A DNA stretch of 64,000 nucleotides from Aliidiomarina quisquiliarum (GTDB taxonomy: Bacteria; Pseudomonadota; Gammaproteobacteria; Enterobacterales; Alteromonadaceae). The notes under the pieces are model-generated. The model did no database searches, was not told the origin of the DNA, and was given only the letters and a program-made list of their open reading frames with translations. Position 1 is the stretch's first letter. Each line of letters begins with the position of its first letter. A program made the translations under genes and the position numbers. Location: positions 130,232 through 194,231 of the forward strand of contig NZ_JAMFTN010000014.1 of assembly GCF_023922585.1 (NCBI RefSeq). Direction: 5' to 3'. Of this stretch, positions 25,223-34,197 are shown in pieces.

Positions 25223-25782
25223 GGCGTGAACTCCTTATCTAAAGCTTCACATAACCAGTGGCCAATAAACATGTGGGCTTCTTGAATACGGGCCGTTTCT
25301 TGTGACTGCACAATAATAGCTAGTTGAGCAATGTCTTTTACTTTGCCGCCGTCGCGGCCGGTTAACGCCACTGTGAAGGCGCCTATTTCATTGGCCGCTG
25401 CCAGTGCTAGGTTCACATTATTGCTTTGGCCTGAGGTGGTTAAACCAATAACAACATCGTTGGCTTGTACTAAACCTTGCACTTGGCGCTCAAACACCGT
25501 GTCGAAGTTAAAGTCGTTTGGGTGTGCGGTTAAAATAGAGGTGTCGGTAGTTAGCGCAATAGAAGCAAGCGGGGCGCGTTCATTTTTGTATCGCACCATT
25601 AACTCGGCGGCCAAGTGTTGGCTGTCGGCAGCACTACCACCATTGCCTAACCAAACTATTTTACCGCCACTGCTAAGGCTGTTGGTTACAGCTGAAAATA
25701 ATGTTTGCACATCGTTTGCATGATTATGCATGGTGGTGAAAACGGCATTGTGGCGCTCAAGCGCAGCAAAAAAACTCATCAT
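25219..25782 (-). CDS. gmhA: Sedoheptulose 7-phosphate isomerase
   Basis: The 187-residue SIS-domain protein shows [23 protein letters not shown], the GmhA signature, and the C-terminal [15 protein letters not shown] with metal-binding histidine. It converts sedoheptulose 7-phosphate to heptose 7-phosphate, the first step of ADP-heptose synthesis, in the cytoplasm. It is the first gene of the operon; an in-frame second methionine immediately follows the first. A TAAGGATT-type ribosome site is visible. Confidence 0.94.
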   Translation of the reverse strand: MMSFFAALERHNAVFTTMHNHANDVQTLFSAVTNSLSSGGKIVWLGNGGSAADSQHLAAELMVRYKNERAPLASIALTTDTSILTAHPNDFNFDTVFERQVQGLVQANDVVIGLTTSGQSNNVNLALAAANEIGAFTVALTGRDGGKVKDIAQLAIIVQSQETARIQEAHMFIGHWLCEALDKEFTP

Positions 25783-26130
25783 TGAATCCTTAAATTACTA
25801 CAACGGGCTTAAACAATTGACCTAGCTAGTTTGCTGAGAGGGGGAAGTTGGCCAATGGTGGTTAGGGCAAATGCTATAAAAGCTATTGTCAACAGGGTGT
25901 TGTTAGTACGTTGCAATATTAATTAGTACACCCAAGGTACGGTATTACTGTACCATTTAGTATACCAAATTAAGTGGGTAAAGGCCATTCCAAGCCTTTC
26001 CTTACAGAATGTTTGCAAGGGGCGAATTAAGTATGCCGTTGCAAGGTTTAGAGTGCTGTTGCACAATGGCTATATAAAATGGCTATATAAAAAATGGCTC
26101 AACAATTAATAACGTGATTAGGGGTTAAAT
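25783..26130. other. Gene-free divergent region between gmhA and cynS, with a palindrome
   Basis: No open frame is seen. A 19-base near-perfect palindrome GGTACGGTATTACTGTACC lies at 25936-25954, close to a second GTATACC. Near the cyanase gene, GGCTATATAAAAT is repeated in tandem (about 26070-26095) and may hold its promoter. The palindrome could be an operator for either divergent gene; the regulator is unknown. Confidence 0.45.
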
Positions 26131-26562
26131 ATGAGTTTGACTGATAAATTATTAGCGGCAAAAAAAGCCAAAGGTTTAAGCTTTGCAGATTTAGGTAAAT
26201 TAGTAGGTTACGACGAAGTATGGGTAGCCGCGTTATTCTACCATCAGGCCAGTGCCTCAGCTGAAGAAGTAGGCAAACTAGCAGCCGCACTTGACCTACC
26301 CGCTGCAGCCTTAGAAGAGCTGACCGAATCGTCATTAAAAGGCTTGGGGCCAGTGGTTCCTACCGATCCTCTGGTGTATCGTTTCTATGAAATAATGCAA
26401 GTATACGGCATGCCTTTAAAAGCAGTTATTCATGAAAAATTTGGCGACGGTATTATGAGCGCCATCGACTTTTCAATGCATGTTGAAAAAGTTGAAGATC
26501 CAAACGGTGATCGGGTGAAACTAACCATGTCAGGTAAGTTCCTTCCTTATAAAAAATGGTAG
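26131..26562 (+). CDS. cynS: Cyanate hydratase (cyanase)
   Basis: The 143-residue protein has the N-terminal helix-turn-helix-like domain ([18 protein letters not shown]) and the C-terminal catalytic domain of cyanase. Arg84, Glu87 and Ser110 keep the spacing of the catalytic Arg96, Glu99 and Ser122 of E. coli CynS. It turns cyanate and bicarbonate into ammonia and CO2. There is no cynR regulator, cynX transporter or carbonic anhydrase next to it, so it is an orphan. AGGGGTTAA precedes the ATG. The rRNA methyltransferase gene starts 10 bases after it and may be co-transcribed. Confidence 0.95.
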   Translation: MSLTDKLLAAKKAKGLSFADLGKLVGYDEVWVAALFYHQASASAEEVGKLAAALDLPAAALEELTESSLKGLGPVVPTDPLVYRFYEIMQVYGMPLKAVIHEKFGDGIMSAIDFSMHVEKVEDPNGDRVKLTMSGKFLPYKKW

Positions 26563-26571
26563 TAGTAAACC

Positions 26572-27297
26572 TTGCTAACCAATAACCATAAAAAGCTAGT
26601 GAAGGGCCTGCAGCAAATAAAACAGCGAGACAAACATGGCTGTTTTGTTGCTGAAGGCCCAAAAGTAATTGGTGAGTTTATTCAAGCAGGCTTTGAGCTG
26701 CGGCATTTGTTCGCTACCGACGCAGCTTTATTTTCAGACCAAAGGGTTATCGAAGTAAGCCCACAAGAATTGAAGACCATGAGCTATTTAACCACCGCCA
26801 ATGCCTGCTTAGCGGTGTTTTCTATACCAACCGAAAAGCAGTTGCCAGATAGCGGGTTAAAAGTGGCGTTAGATGCGGTGCGCGATCCGGGCAACTTAGG
26901 CACTATTATTCGTTTATGCGACTGGTTTGGTATAACGCAACTGGTATGCGCTGCCGACACGGTTGATTGCTATAACCCCAAGGTAGTGCAGGCCACTATG
27001 GGCTCGTTAGCACGGGTAAACGTAGTGTATTTAAACTTGCAGGAATATTTAGCCGACACTCAGTTGCCTATTTATGGTGCCTTTATGGATGGTGGGTCGG
27101 TGTACCAACAAACACTGCCAGAAAACGCTATATTGGTTATGGGTAATGAAGCCAATGGTATTCGTTCACCTATTGAAGCCTTAGTTACCGAGCGTATTAG
27201 TATTCCACGTTTCGGCGCACTGCAAGAAACCGAAAGTTTAAACGTTGCAACTGCCACGGCCATTATTTTAAGTGAATTTAAGCGCGGCACAGCATAA
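26572..27297 (+). CDS. TrmH/SpoU family RNA 2'-O-methyltransferase
   Basis: The 241-residue protein has an N-terminal substrate-binding part (HGCFVAEGPKVIGEF) and the SPOUT methyltransferase motifs: ALDAVRDPGNLGTIIRLCDWFG, VVMGNEANGIR-like LVMGNEANGIRSP, and IPRFGALQETESLNVATATAI, which form the knot and bind S-adenosylmethionine. It methylates ribose in rRNA or tRNA; the site is unknown. No ATG is available near the start; TTG at 26572 is the likely start, with a GTG nine codons later as the alternative. Confidence 0.9.
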   Translation: MLTNNHKKLVKGLQQIKQRDKHGCFVAEGPKVIGEFIQAGFELRHLFATDAALFSDQRVIEVSPQELKTMSYLTTANACLAVFSIPTEKQLPDSGLKVALDAVRDPGNLGTIIRLCDWFGITQLVCAADTVDCYNPKVVQATMGSLARVNVVYLNLQEYLADTQLPIYGAFMDGGSVYQQTLPENAILVMGNEANGIRSPIEALVTERISIPRFGALQETESLNVATATAIILSEFKRGTA

Positions 27298-27369
27298 TTT
27301 AAATACAGCAAAATTTAGCGGTAATAAAACCGTTTGGTATTCATGGGTGAGTTTTAATGCGAGAACTAA

Positions 27370-28086
27370 ATGTCTGAACTAACAGTTGTTATTGTTCTTT
27401 CACTGTGTGCTGGTGCGGCAATGCCCATAGGTGCCGTGTTGGCTAAGTACGATCGGCTAAAACCCAGTTGGCTAGGAACCGAATGGCGGCATTTTATTAT
27501 AGCCTTTGGTGGCGGCGCGCTGCTTTCTGCTATTGCTTTAGTGCTGGTGCCTGAAGGTTCAAAAGAACTGCATGTGGCCCCTGCGGCCATTTATTTTGGC
27601 TTAGGTGGGCTGTTTTTTTGTTGGCTTGATATTTATTTAGCGAAGAAAAAAAGCTCGGCTGGGCAAATGGTGGCAATGCTTTCAGACTTTATTCCCGAGG
27701 CGATTGCTTTAGGTGCGGCCTTTGCCACCGGCCAAAGTGCGGGCGTGCTATTAGCGGTGCTTATTGCGTTACAGAATGCACCCGAAGGGTTTAATTCCTT
27801 TGAGGAGTTAGCAAGCTCGTCGAAACTGTCACCGAATAAAATAATATCGGCTTTTGCAGCTATGGCCTTGTTAGGGCCTGTTGCAGGAGTTATCGGCTAT
27901 TTTTGGCTGGCGGCCAGCCCCCATGCGTTAGCAGCGCTCATGCTGTTTGCTAGTGGTGGCATATTATATTTAGTGTTTGATGATATTGCCCCACAAGCCA
28001 AGCTGAATAACAAATGGATGCCTGCTTTAGGTGCGGTAGCAGGCTTTTTGCTTGGCTTAATGGGAAATATGTTGGTGGGCGCTTAA
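27370..28086 (+). CDS. ZIP family metal transporter
   Basis: The 238-residue protein has seven or eight membrane segments and the ZIP metal-binding motifs SDFIPEAIALG and LQNAPEGFNSFEEL in the fourth and fifth helices. The first motif begins with aspartate rather than the usual histidine. ZIP proteins bring zinc, iron or manganese into the cytoplasm; the metal cannot be told here. GGGTGAG and a plain ATG give a weak ribosome site. No metal-dependent operator was seen upstream. Confidence 0.85.
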   Translation: MSELTVVIVLSLCAGAAMPIGAVLAKYDRLKPSWLGTEWRHFIIAFGGGALLSAIALVLVPEGSKELHVAPAAIYFGLGGLFFCWLDIYLAKKKSSAGQMVAMLSDFIPEAIALGAAFATGQSAGVLLAVLIALQNAPEGFNSFEELASSSKLSPNKIISAFAAMALLGPVAGVIGYFWLAASPHALAALMLFASGGILYLVFDDIAPQAKLNNKWMPALGAVAGFLLGLMGNMLVGA

Positions 28087-28107
28087 TTAGTACCGGGGTT
28101 TAATTAA

Positions 28108-28368
28108 CTAAGAGGAGCGACCATAATCAGTGGGTTTTTCTTGTTCTTGCACTAAGTAACCAAATTCATCTACGCGCTCGAGTAATATTTTATGGGCGTC
28201 GTTTAAGCCTTTGTTGTATATAGCTGGCCCTATTTGCTCGATAAAGAAGTCGATAAGAAACTCCGCCTCAAAATTACCAATGTTTTGACCAAGCTCGTCA
28301 TTAAAATACTTGGTTACTTTGTACACCAGCATTTCTTTATCAGCCGCAGAAAACTTCATTTCAATCAT
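28108..28368 (-). CDS. DUF2164 family small protein
   Basis: The 86-residue protein matches DUF2164: MKFSAADKEMLVYKVTKYFNDEL, GNFEAEFLIDFFIEQIGP, AIYNKGLNDAH. The function is unknown. The ATG at 28368 is chosen because AAGGAG lies six bases before it; a GTG at 28377 overlaps that ribosome site. It converges on the ZIP transporter gene. Confidence 0.85.
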   Translation of the reverse strand: MIEMKFSAADKEMLVYKVTKYFNDELGQNIGNFEAEFLIDFFIEQIGPAIYNKGLNDAHKILLERVDEFGYLVQEQEKPTDYGRSS

Positions 28369-28564
28369 TGGTAGCACTCCTTATGAATTCCAAATACTAT
28401 ACTTTAAGATTAGTACTTAACTAGCTAATGGCTTGAGTTTATTGTTGAATTTGTGGGTTCAGTGTAGCCTGTTGAATGATTTAATTGTAGCGGTAATCAA
28501 AGTAGGCCATGCTAAGCTAAAGCAATTAATGAACGTTACATAATAAATAAAGGTGGGCTAAATA

Positions 28565-29134
28565 ATGGATAGTGGAACTTTACAACTGGCGTATGTGCTG
28601 TCGCGTACGTGGTGGGTGTTATTACTTCGTGGGCTATTTGCTATTGCCTTTGGTGTGGCTGCTTGGGGTATGCCTGAAGCGTCGGTGGCAGTGCTACTTA
28701 TATTGTTCGGTGCTTATGTGTTGGTCGATGGTGTGTTAGGAGTGTGGACTGCTGTATCGGAGCGTAACCAACGGGATCATTGGTGGGCGTTGTTGGTGTG
28801 GGGCTTGCTTGGTGTTGCGGTGGGGGTATTAACGTTAATGAACCCAGCGTTAACCGCCATAGCACTAATGTTTTATATTGCTATTTGGGCCATTGCCACA
28901 GGTGTTTTACAAATAGTGTTAGCAGTTCGGTTGCGGAAAGAAATTAAAGGCGAATGGCTGCTGGTGTTAGGCGGTTTACTGTCGGTAATTTTAGGTGGGT
29001 TTTTAATGGCCCAGCCAATGATGGGCGCCATTGCTTTGCTGTGGGTTATTGCTACATACGCACTTATTTTTGGCGTTGTACTTGTGGTTTTAGCATTGAA
29101 AGCGCGTTCGTTTGGTAAGCGTTTAGCTCACTAA
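28565..29134 (+). CDS. HdeD family (DUF308) membrane protein
   Basis: The 189-residue protein has six membrane segments in three similar pairs, beginning WWVLLLRGLFAIAFGVAAWGMPE. This matches the HdeD/DUF308 family. E. coli HdeD is linked to acid resistance at high cell density; the mechanism is unknown. A GGTGGGCTAAATA stretch precedes the ATG. It appears to be a single-gene unit. Confidence 0.85.
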   Translation: MDSGTLQLAYVLSRTWWVLLLRGLFAIAFGVAAWGMPEASVAVLLILFGAYVLVDGVLGVWTAVSERNQRDHWWALLVWGLLGVAVGVLTLMNPALTAIALMFYIAIWAIATGVLQIVLAVRLRKEIKGEWLLVLGGLLSVILGGFLMAQPMMGAIALLWVIATYALIFGVVLVVLALKARSFGKRLAH

Positions 29135-29252
29135 GAAAAATAGCTATATTTTGTTGGTGACTAGGTGTAAATATCTGCTATGTTTATGAACATACATTTT
29201 AAAAGCGTGTTTTGAAAGCTGGTTTTAAAACTCATATAAGGAAGAATTTATT

Positions 29253-29483
29253 ATGACAGACACATGGTTACCATCATTAATTACTGCCACGCCACAAGAA
29301 GGCTTTGAATTGGCTATCACGCTAAGCCGCAGGGGCGTAAAGTACACGCAGCCTGACATGGACGTATTAAAAAGGTTACGACCAGACTATGCTCATTCAG
29401 CGGACTCGTTAACGGCGGCTTCCCACGTTATAGCGACAAACTTTCAAACTGTGGCGGCGGCTAATAACTACTGGCGCCCATAA
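29253..29483 (+). CDS. Small protein of unknown function
   Basis: The 76-residue protein is not recognised. It has no signal peptide or membrane segment. An AAGGAAGAA ribosome site at a good distance from the ATG and normal codon use support it as real. It lies between hdeD-like and the bcsG remnant, on the strand opposite to the latter. Confidence 0.6.
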   Translation: MTDTWLPSLITATPQEGFELAITLSRRGVKYTQPDMDVLKRLRPDYAHSADSLTAASHVIATNFQTVAAANNYWRP

Positions 29484-29559
29484 TTAATACGAGCTACAAC
29501 CTTTAAACGGCATTATGCTGGCCCTGCTTTGTTCTTACTGAGAGCAGCGGGGCTGGTAT

Positions 29560-30995
29560 TTATTTGTCTTTATAAGGCCGCCAGTCGCCACGGTTTATTT
29601 GTAGGTAGAACTCGCCATTTACTTCCATCATTACTACCCGCTCATTTTCAGCAACGGGCCGCGACATAGGCAAGCTGTCGGCAACTTCCTCGGGCTCGTA
29701 TTTGCCTGTAGAGAAAGGCTGTTGGGCGATTATTTTATAAATAGCGTCGGTTATTGCCAGCGCGCTAGTGTTGTGCGACACCTTAACAGGTTTTTGCTCG
29801 GTATTTGTTCTGGTTAGGCCTGGCCCAAATAGCTTGAGCATAACGGGCACATGGGTAAGGGCAGGGGTTGGTATTTCACGCATACCCGGTAACTGGAAGC
29901 GGTCGCCGTCTAGCCCGGCGCCATGTTCGGGCACCATAACCACAAGCACGGCACTGTCGGAATAAATAGGCGATTGGTCGAACCCTTCCATGGCCACTGG
30001 AAATTGACTGGGCTGAATAAAAGGTGCATTTTGCAAGCCACCTAATTGCTGTAGCTCTTGCAGAAAGTTATCGAATGCACCCGTATGATTCATGCGAATT
30101 TCACTACTAAAACCTTGCTCAGCCAGCTGGGCGCCTAAGGTACAGCTTTGTATGGGGGTAAATATTTCCGCATGGGGGCGCTGGCCGCAGCTAGCTTGTA
30201 ATAAATGCAAGGCAGCAGGGCCAGAGTACGAGCTAGCAGAGTAAAAATTGGTGAGTAATATGTCGGCCCGCGACATAAAAGGGTGCTCAAGTAAATCAAA
30301 GGCTTTTAAGTCGCTCCATGAAAGAGAGCATATATTAAGCACTAGTATATCGAATTCAGGTTTAATATTTAGGTTTGGGGTTAGCTTAATTTCACGCTGC
30401 TGCCGATAAAAGCGCTCTAATACCTGGCTTGGTTCTAGTGGTGTTAGCCCCTGGGCCGGTGTTGCTGCTGTTTGCTGTCCTGTGGCCGGTGTGGTGGCGG
30501 TAGCGGGCGTGTTGCTAACACTCACGCCTGACCAAAAAGGTACGCTAATTAAAACCGCTAGCGTAACCGTTGTCATTCACAAGAATTTAGCCAGGTACAT
30601 ATATAAAATGCAGCTTATAAGAAAGGCGGCAATCCATTCAACCGGTACTATGCGTACTACTAATTCGAATAAATACCGAGTGCTAAACGAACTTACTAAA
30701 TGCCATTGATCAATTAAACGTTCAAAAGGTGGTAAGTTACTTTCTGAGTAAATTAATACTACAGCCGCACTTATAGCAACCACTTGCCGACTAATGCGCA
30801 ACCAACGAGGGCCAACAGGTATAACTAGAAATGCAAATAAAGCCAGGTTCCAAAGTACATTAAGTGTAAGGGTACCTTGAGTAACTAAGGCCACCTTAAG
30901 CAAAAAGTAAAAGCTCCAAATACCTAGGCCTGGCCAGGAAAAAATGGGGTGTAAAGTACTTGCTGGCGCTGTAATCGATACAAATCATCAGGCAT
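29560..30995 (-). pseudogene. bcsG: Broken bcsG (cellulose phosphoethanolamine transferase)
   Basis: Reading from an ATG at 30995, the first 23 codons (MPDDLYRLQR...) run into a stop. Restoring one base to an A6 run (T6 on the coding strand, 30939-30944) joins them to SWPGLGIWSFYFLLK, the BcsG N-terminal membrane domain. That frame then meets an in-frame TGA at 30577-30579 within the last membrane helix, and continues in the same frame as the catalytic domain (LNICSLSWSDL, SYSGPAALHLLQASCGQ, PEHGAGLDGDRFQ). Between SPIYSDSAVL and VVMVPEHG about 80-90 residues of the E. coli protein are missing, including the zinc ligand motif LHDGNH. Intact BcsG decorates cellulose with phosphoethanolamine in the periplasm. 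Confidence 0.87.
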
Positions 30996-31219
30996 GTTAT
31001 TTAGCTATCGAGGAGTTATGTGGCGAACTAATAATACGCAAATATCGACCACGAGAGGAAAATAAAGTCGACTTTTGTAGTGTTAGTTGAATCTAGACTC
31101 ACTTAACAACACTAAAGCGCTTTGGTTAAACTAGCAAGGACTCTTTATTGTTTCATTTGTTACTTAAAACAGCTAGATTCAGCAGAGTGATATATTTATT
31201 AATCAGGGAGTGTTCGACT

Positions 31220-32284
31220 ATGGCTGCAATGTCATCTACGGTGCGCGCTATTGAAATACTGTTGTTTCTTTTTGGTCGACAGGCCACAACAGACGAAATA
31301 TATAACCACCTGAGCAGTAACCCAGACTATAAAATGGATAATAGAGATAATGCTCTGCGTGCTATTCAGAGAACATTAGAGCTAATTGAAAATCAATATG
31401 GTTTATATTGTGTTGAGAAAAAAAGTGGCAAACCTTCCATTTGGTCGGTAGATACAACAGAATTTGAAAAACTGTTAAGCTTAGATGAAAGCCTTGCCTT
31501 GGCGATGGTTATTGCCGAGCAACAGGTAAAGCTAGTGGCTGAGCCACTTATTTCAGCCGCGGTAAGTGACTTGTTTGAACGGGCTAAAGGTCAATTAGCC
31601 AGCACCAAACGCGCTAGTGCTAAATGGCGCGAGCGGGTAAAGGTAATGCCAGCCTCGCATCGGCTGGAACGACCTAATATACCTGAAGACTTATTCAAGG
31701 ACGTTCTTTATGCAGCCTTAGAGCAAGACGGCCTGTGTTTTCAGTATCGCCGAGCACACGACCAACCCAGTTCAGAAGTGAAGTGCTTAGCCTTAGCCTT
31801 CTATTACCGTGGTCCACAAGCTTATTTAATTGCCCGTACGAGTGAAGGTTCTATTCGGCGTTTTCCTTTAACGCGTATGTCGGAAGTAAAGCGCAGCCTA
31901 GCGTTGGGCATTGAAGTGGGCGACTTTGATCTTGAAGAATACGCCCGCCGCGGAGAATTAGGGTTTTTAAATACACAACGTATTCCAGAGCTAGGCGAAG
32001 CGTTTCGTTTAACCGCCGATATTTTTATTTCCGTGGTGCGTGAAATTGAATATGCGCCTTTAGGTGAAAACCAAGTGATTACAGCAATTCCAAGCCGCCC
32101 TGGCTACTACACTCTTGAAGTTGATGTACCCAACACCTTGCACTTTGCCCAGTGGATTATTGCCCGCGCACCTTATTTACGGGTGATAGAGCCAGCCCCC
32201 TTTCAAGTTTATATTGAAAACGAATTACGCCAAGCAATAAGCCATATAGACACAGGTAAACTTAATGTGCCTAAACTGAGCTAA
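31220..32284 (+). CDS. WYL-domain transcriptional regulator
   Basis: The protein of about 354 residues has an N-terminal winged-helix part (TVRAIEILLFLFGRQATTDEIYNHL), a linker helix region, and a WYL domain (LCFQYRR, CLALAFYYRGPQAYLIARTSEGSIRRFPLTRM, with the Trp-Tyr-Leu core varied to YRGPQAYLIA) plus a C-terminal WCX extension. WYL proteins bind nucleic-acid-like or nucleotide ligands and control defence or DNA-damage genes in several systems. The ATG at 31220 follows GGGAG by nine bases and is preferred over an upstream TTG-type start at 31148. A phosphoesterase gene follows 26 bases later and is probably co-transcribed. Confidence 0.85.
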   Translation: MAAMSSTVRAIEILLFLFGRQATTDEIYNHLSSNPDYKMDNRDNALRAIQRTLELIENQYGLYCVEKKSGKPSIWSVDTTEFEKLLSLDESLALAMVIAEQQVKLVAEPLISAAVSDLFERAKGQLASTKRASAKWRERVKVMPASHRLERPNIPEDLFKDVLYAALEQDGLCFQYRRAHDQPSSEVKCLALAFYYRGPQAYLIARTSEGSIRRFPLTRMSEVKRSLALGIEVGDFDLEEYARRGELGFLNTQRIPELGEAFRLTADIFISVVREIEYAPLGENQVITAIPSRPGYYTLEVDVPNTLHFAQWIIARAPYLRVIEPAPFQVYIENELRQAISHIDTGKLNVPKLS

Positions 32285-32310
32285 AATTAGTAAAATAATT
32301 TGAGGTAAGT

Positions 32311-33219
32311 ATGTACGATATTATTGGCGATGTGCATGGTTATGCGCATCGACTGGAAGCATTATTAAAAAAACTTGGCTATTACAAACAACAAGGCGTA
32401 TGGCGCCATTCAGAACGTATTCTAATTTCCGTAGGCGATTTAATTGACCGCGGGCCAGAGCAGCGTGAAACCGTGAATATTATTCGTAATATGCAAGAAG
32501 CGGGGCATGCTTTAGCGATTATGGGTAATCATGAATACAATGCGGTTGGCTGGGTTATGCAAGACCAGCAGGGAAATTATTTACGCCCACATACAGACAG
32601 AAATCGAAGTCAGCACGAAGCGTTTTTACAAGCTTGTGAAGGCCATAAAGGTTGGTATGAAAGTACCATTGCGTGGTTTAAGTCGTTACCTGTTTATTTA
32701 GACTTACCCGAATTGCGCGTGGTACACGCCTGCTGGCATACACCGTCGAAACACATACTTGATCAACATACGGACCCTTCGGGAGCTTTATTAGAAAACG
32801 CCTGGTCCTTGTCGGGTAACAAGCAACATCCTTTGTTTGGAGCCTTAGAAGTATTAAGTAAAGGCTGGGAAGTTGACTTACCAGCCGGCTATTCCTTCGT
32901 TGATCAAGACGGCCATGAGCGATTTAAAATACGCACCAAATGGTGGCGTGAAGACGCCCGCAGCTACCGGGCATTGGCTATTGGGGTGGACAATATAAAG
33001 GACTTACCAAACACCGATATGGATGTAAGTAAGTTGCCCGGTTATGACAATAAAAAGCCGCTGTTTTTAGGTCATTATTGGATGCGTGGCACGCCCCATT
33101 TACAGTCACGTCATATAGCCTGTGTCGACTGGACCGTAGTAGAGCCTAATGGGTTAATGGCTGCTTACCGGTTTGACGGTGAGCAGCAGTTATGTGATAG
33201 CAAGTTTGTAGCGGTTTAA
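32311..33219 (+). CDS. Metallophosphoesterase (PrpE/ApaH-like)
   Basis: The 302-residue protein starts directly with the calcineurin-type metal motifs DIIGDVHGY, then [12 protein letters not shown] and IMGNHEYN, and ends with GHYWMRG for the last histidine. Relatives hydrolyse diadenosine tetraphosphate or phosphoproteins. TGAGGTAAGT gives a ribosome site. Its 3' end overlaps that of rluF by four bases, tail to tail. The upstream WYL regulator could control it or share its ligand. Confidence 0.87.
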   Translation: MYDIIGDVHGYAHRLEALLKKLGYYKQQGVWRHSERILISVGDLIDRGPEQRETVNIIRNMQEAGHALAIMGNHEYNAVGWVMQDQQGNYLRPHTDRNRSQHEAFLQACEGHKGWYESTIAWFKSLPVYLDLPELRVVHACWHTPSKHILDQHTDPSGALLENAWSLSGNKQHPLFGALEVLSKGWEVDLPAGYSFVDQDGHERFKIRTKWWREDARSYRALAIGVDNIKDLPNTDMDVSKLPGYDNKKPLFLGHYWMRGTPHLQSRHIACVDWTVVEPNGLMAAYRFDGEQQLCDSKFVAV

Positions 33220-34055
33220 CGCCGCCGAGACGGGCGCGCAGACGACGCCATAGTGCGGGTTCGGGTACGGCGCTGTACAGCCTTTTTTTGTTTTGTTTTA
33301 GGTTGGCGGCGGCGGTGCCCTGGCGGGGCTTCCGAGGAAGAATGTTCAATAGCCTTTAGCAAGGTGTCGAGCTCGTCTTTGCTGAGATCGCGCCATTTAC
33401 CTACCGGTAAGTCGCCTAAACTTACGTGCATTATACGAATACGCTCTAATTTCTTAACGGTAAAGCCGAAGTGTTCAGTCATACGTCGAATTTGTCGGTT
33501 TAAACCTTGCACCAGAATAATACGAAACACAAAGCGAGATAATTGCGTTACTTCACACTTATTGGTGACCAGGCCTAAAATAGGTACGCCATTGCCCATG
33601 CCGTGAATAAACTCGTCGGTAATTGGCTTGTCGACGGTAACAATGTATTCTTTTTCATGGTTGTTACCAGCCCGCAAAATACGATTCACTAAGTCGCCGT
33701 TACTGGTCATAAATAGCAGGCCTTGCGAGTCTTTATCGAGCCGACCCACAGGAAAAATTCGTTCTTTATGCTTAACGAAGTCAACTAGGTTGGCTTTTTC
33801 AGCACTGTCGGTGGTGCTAACAATACCCACCGGTTTATTTAGTGCAATAAACACAAAGTTGTCTTTGGCAGTAGGTTTAATTAACTTGCCATTTACTTTA
33901 ACCACATCGCCAGGGCCAACCTTTTCGCCCACCACTGCCCGCTTGCCGTTGAGTTCAACTTGGCCGGTTTCAATATAGCCGTCGGCTTCGCGACGCGAGC
34001 AAAAACCACTTTCACTAATAAACTTGTTTAAACGCGTTAAAGGAACGTCAGACAT
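33216..34055 (-). CDS. rluF: 23S rRNA pseudouridine(2604) synthase
   Basis: The protein has an N-terminal S4 RNA-binding domain ([20 protein letters not shown]) and the RsuA-type pseudouridine synthase domain with the catalytic aspartate in [10 protein letters not shown] and [12 protein letters not shown] near the end. RluF modifies uridine 2604 of 23S rRNA. The C-terminal 45 residues are very basic ([18 protein letters not shown]), as in E. coli RluF. The ATG at 34055 follows ACGGAA; an in-frame start at 34070 has no ribosome site. Confidence 0.9.
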   Translation of the reverse strand: MSDVPLTRLNKFISESGFCSRREADGYIETGQVELNGKRAVVGEKVGPGDVVKVNGKLIKPTAKDNFVFIALNKPVGIVSTTDSAEKANLVDFVKHKERIFPVGRLDKDSQGLLFMTSNGDLVNRILRAGNNHEKEYIVTVDKPITDEFIHGMGNGVPILGLVTNKCEVTQLSRFVFRIILVQGLNRQIRRMTEHFGFTVKKLERIRIMHVSLGDLPVGKWRDLSKDELDTLLKAIEHSSSEAPPGHRRRQPKTKQKKAVQRRTRTRTMASSARPSRRR

Positions 34056-34154
34056 AAAATTCCGTTGCAATTTCGAGTGCGAGCATTAACTGCGAGCATG
34101 GAAGGGAGAGCTATAGGGTAGGGCGAGCGAAGAAATATTTCAAGTAAATGACAA

Positions 34155-34184
34155 GCCCCGTGTTGGAAAGCCCAAGCACGGGGC
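34155..34184 (-). terminator. Hairpin after the TonB receptor gene
   Basis: An eight-base GC-rich stem (GCCCCGTG/CACGGGGC) with a 14-base loop lies 14 bases after the receptor stop codon. The stretch after it on the minus strand has few thymines (TTGTCATTT), so it could stop transcription weakly or stabilise the mRNA end. Confidence 0.55.
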
Positions 34185-34197
34185 GAGCATAAGCGGC

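Noticed and set aside
30574..30579. The in-frame TGA in bcsG could be a selenocysteine or read-through codon
   Set aside because: The gene has two further lesions, there is no reason for selenocysteine in a membrane helix, and the codon is followed by no obvious SECIS hairpin.
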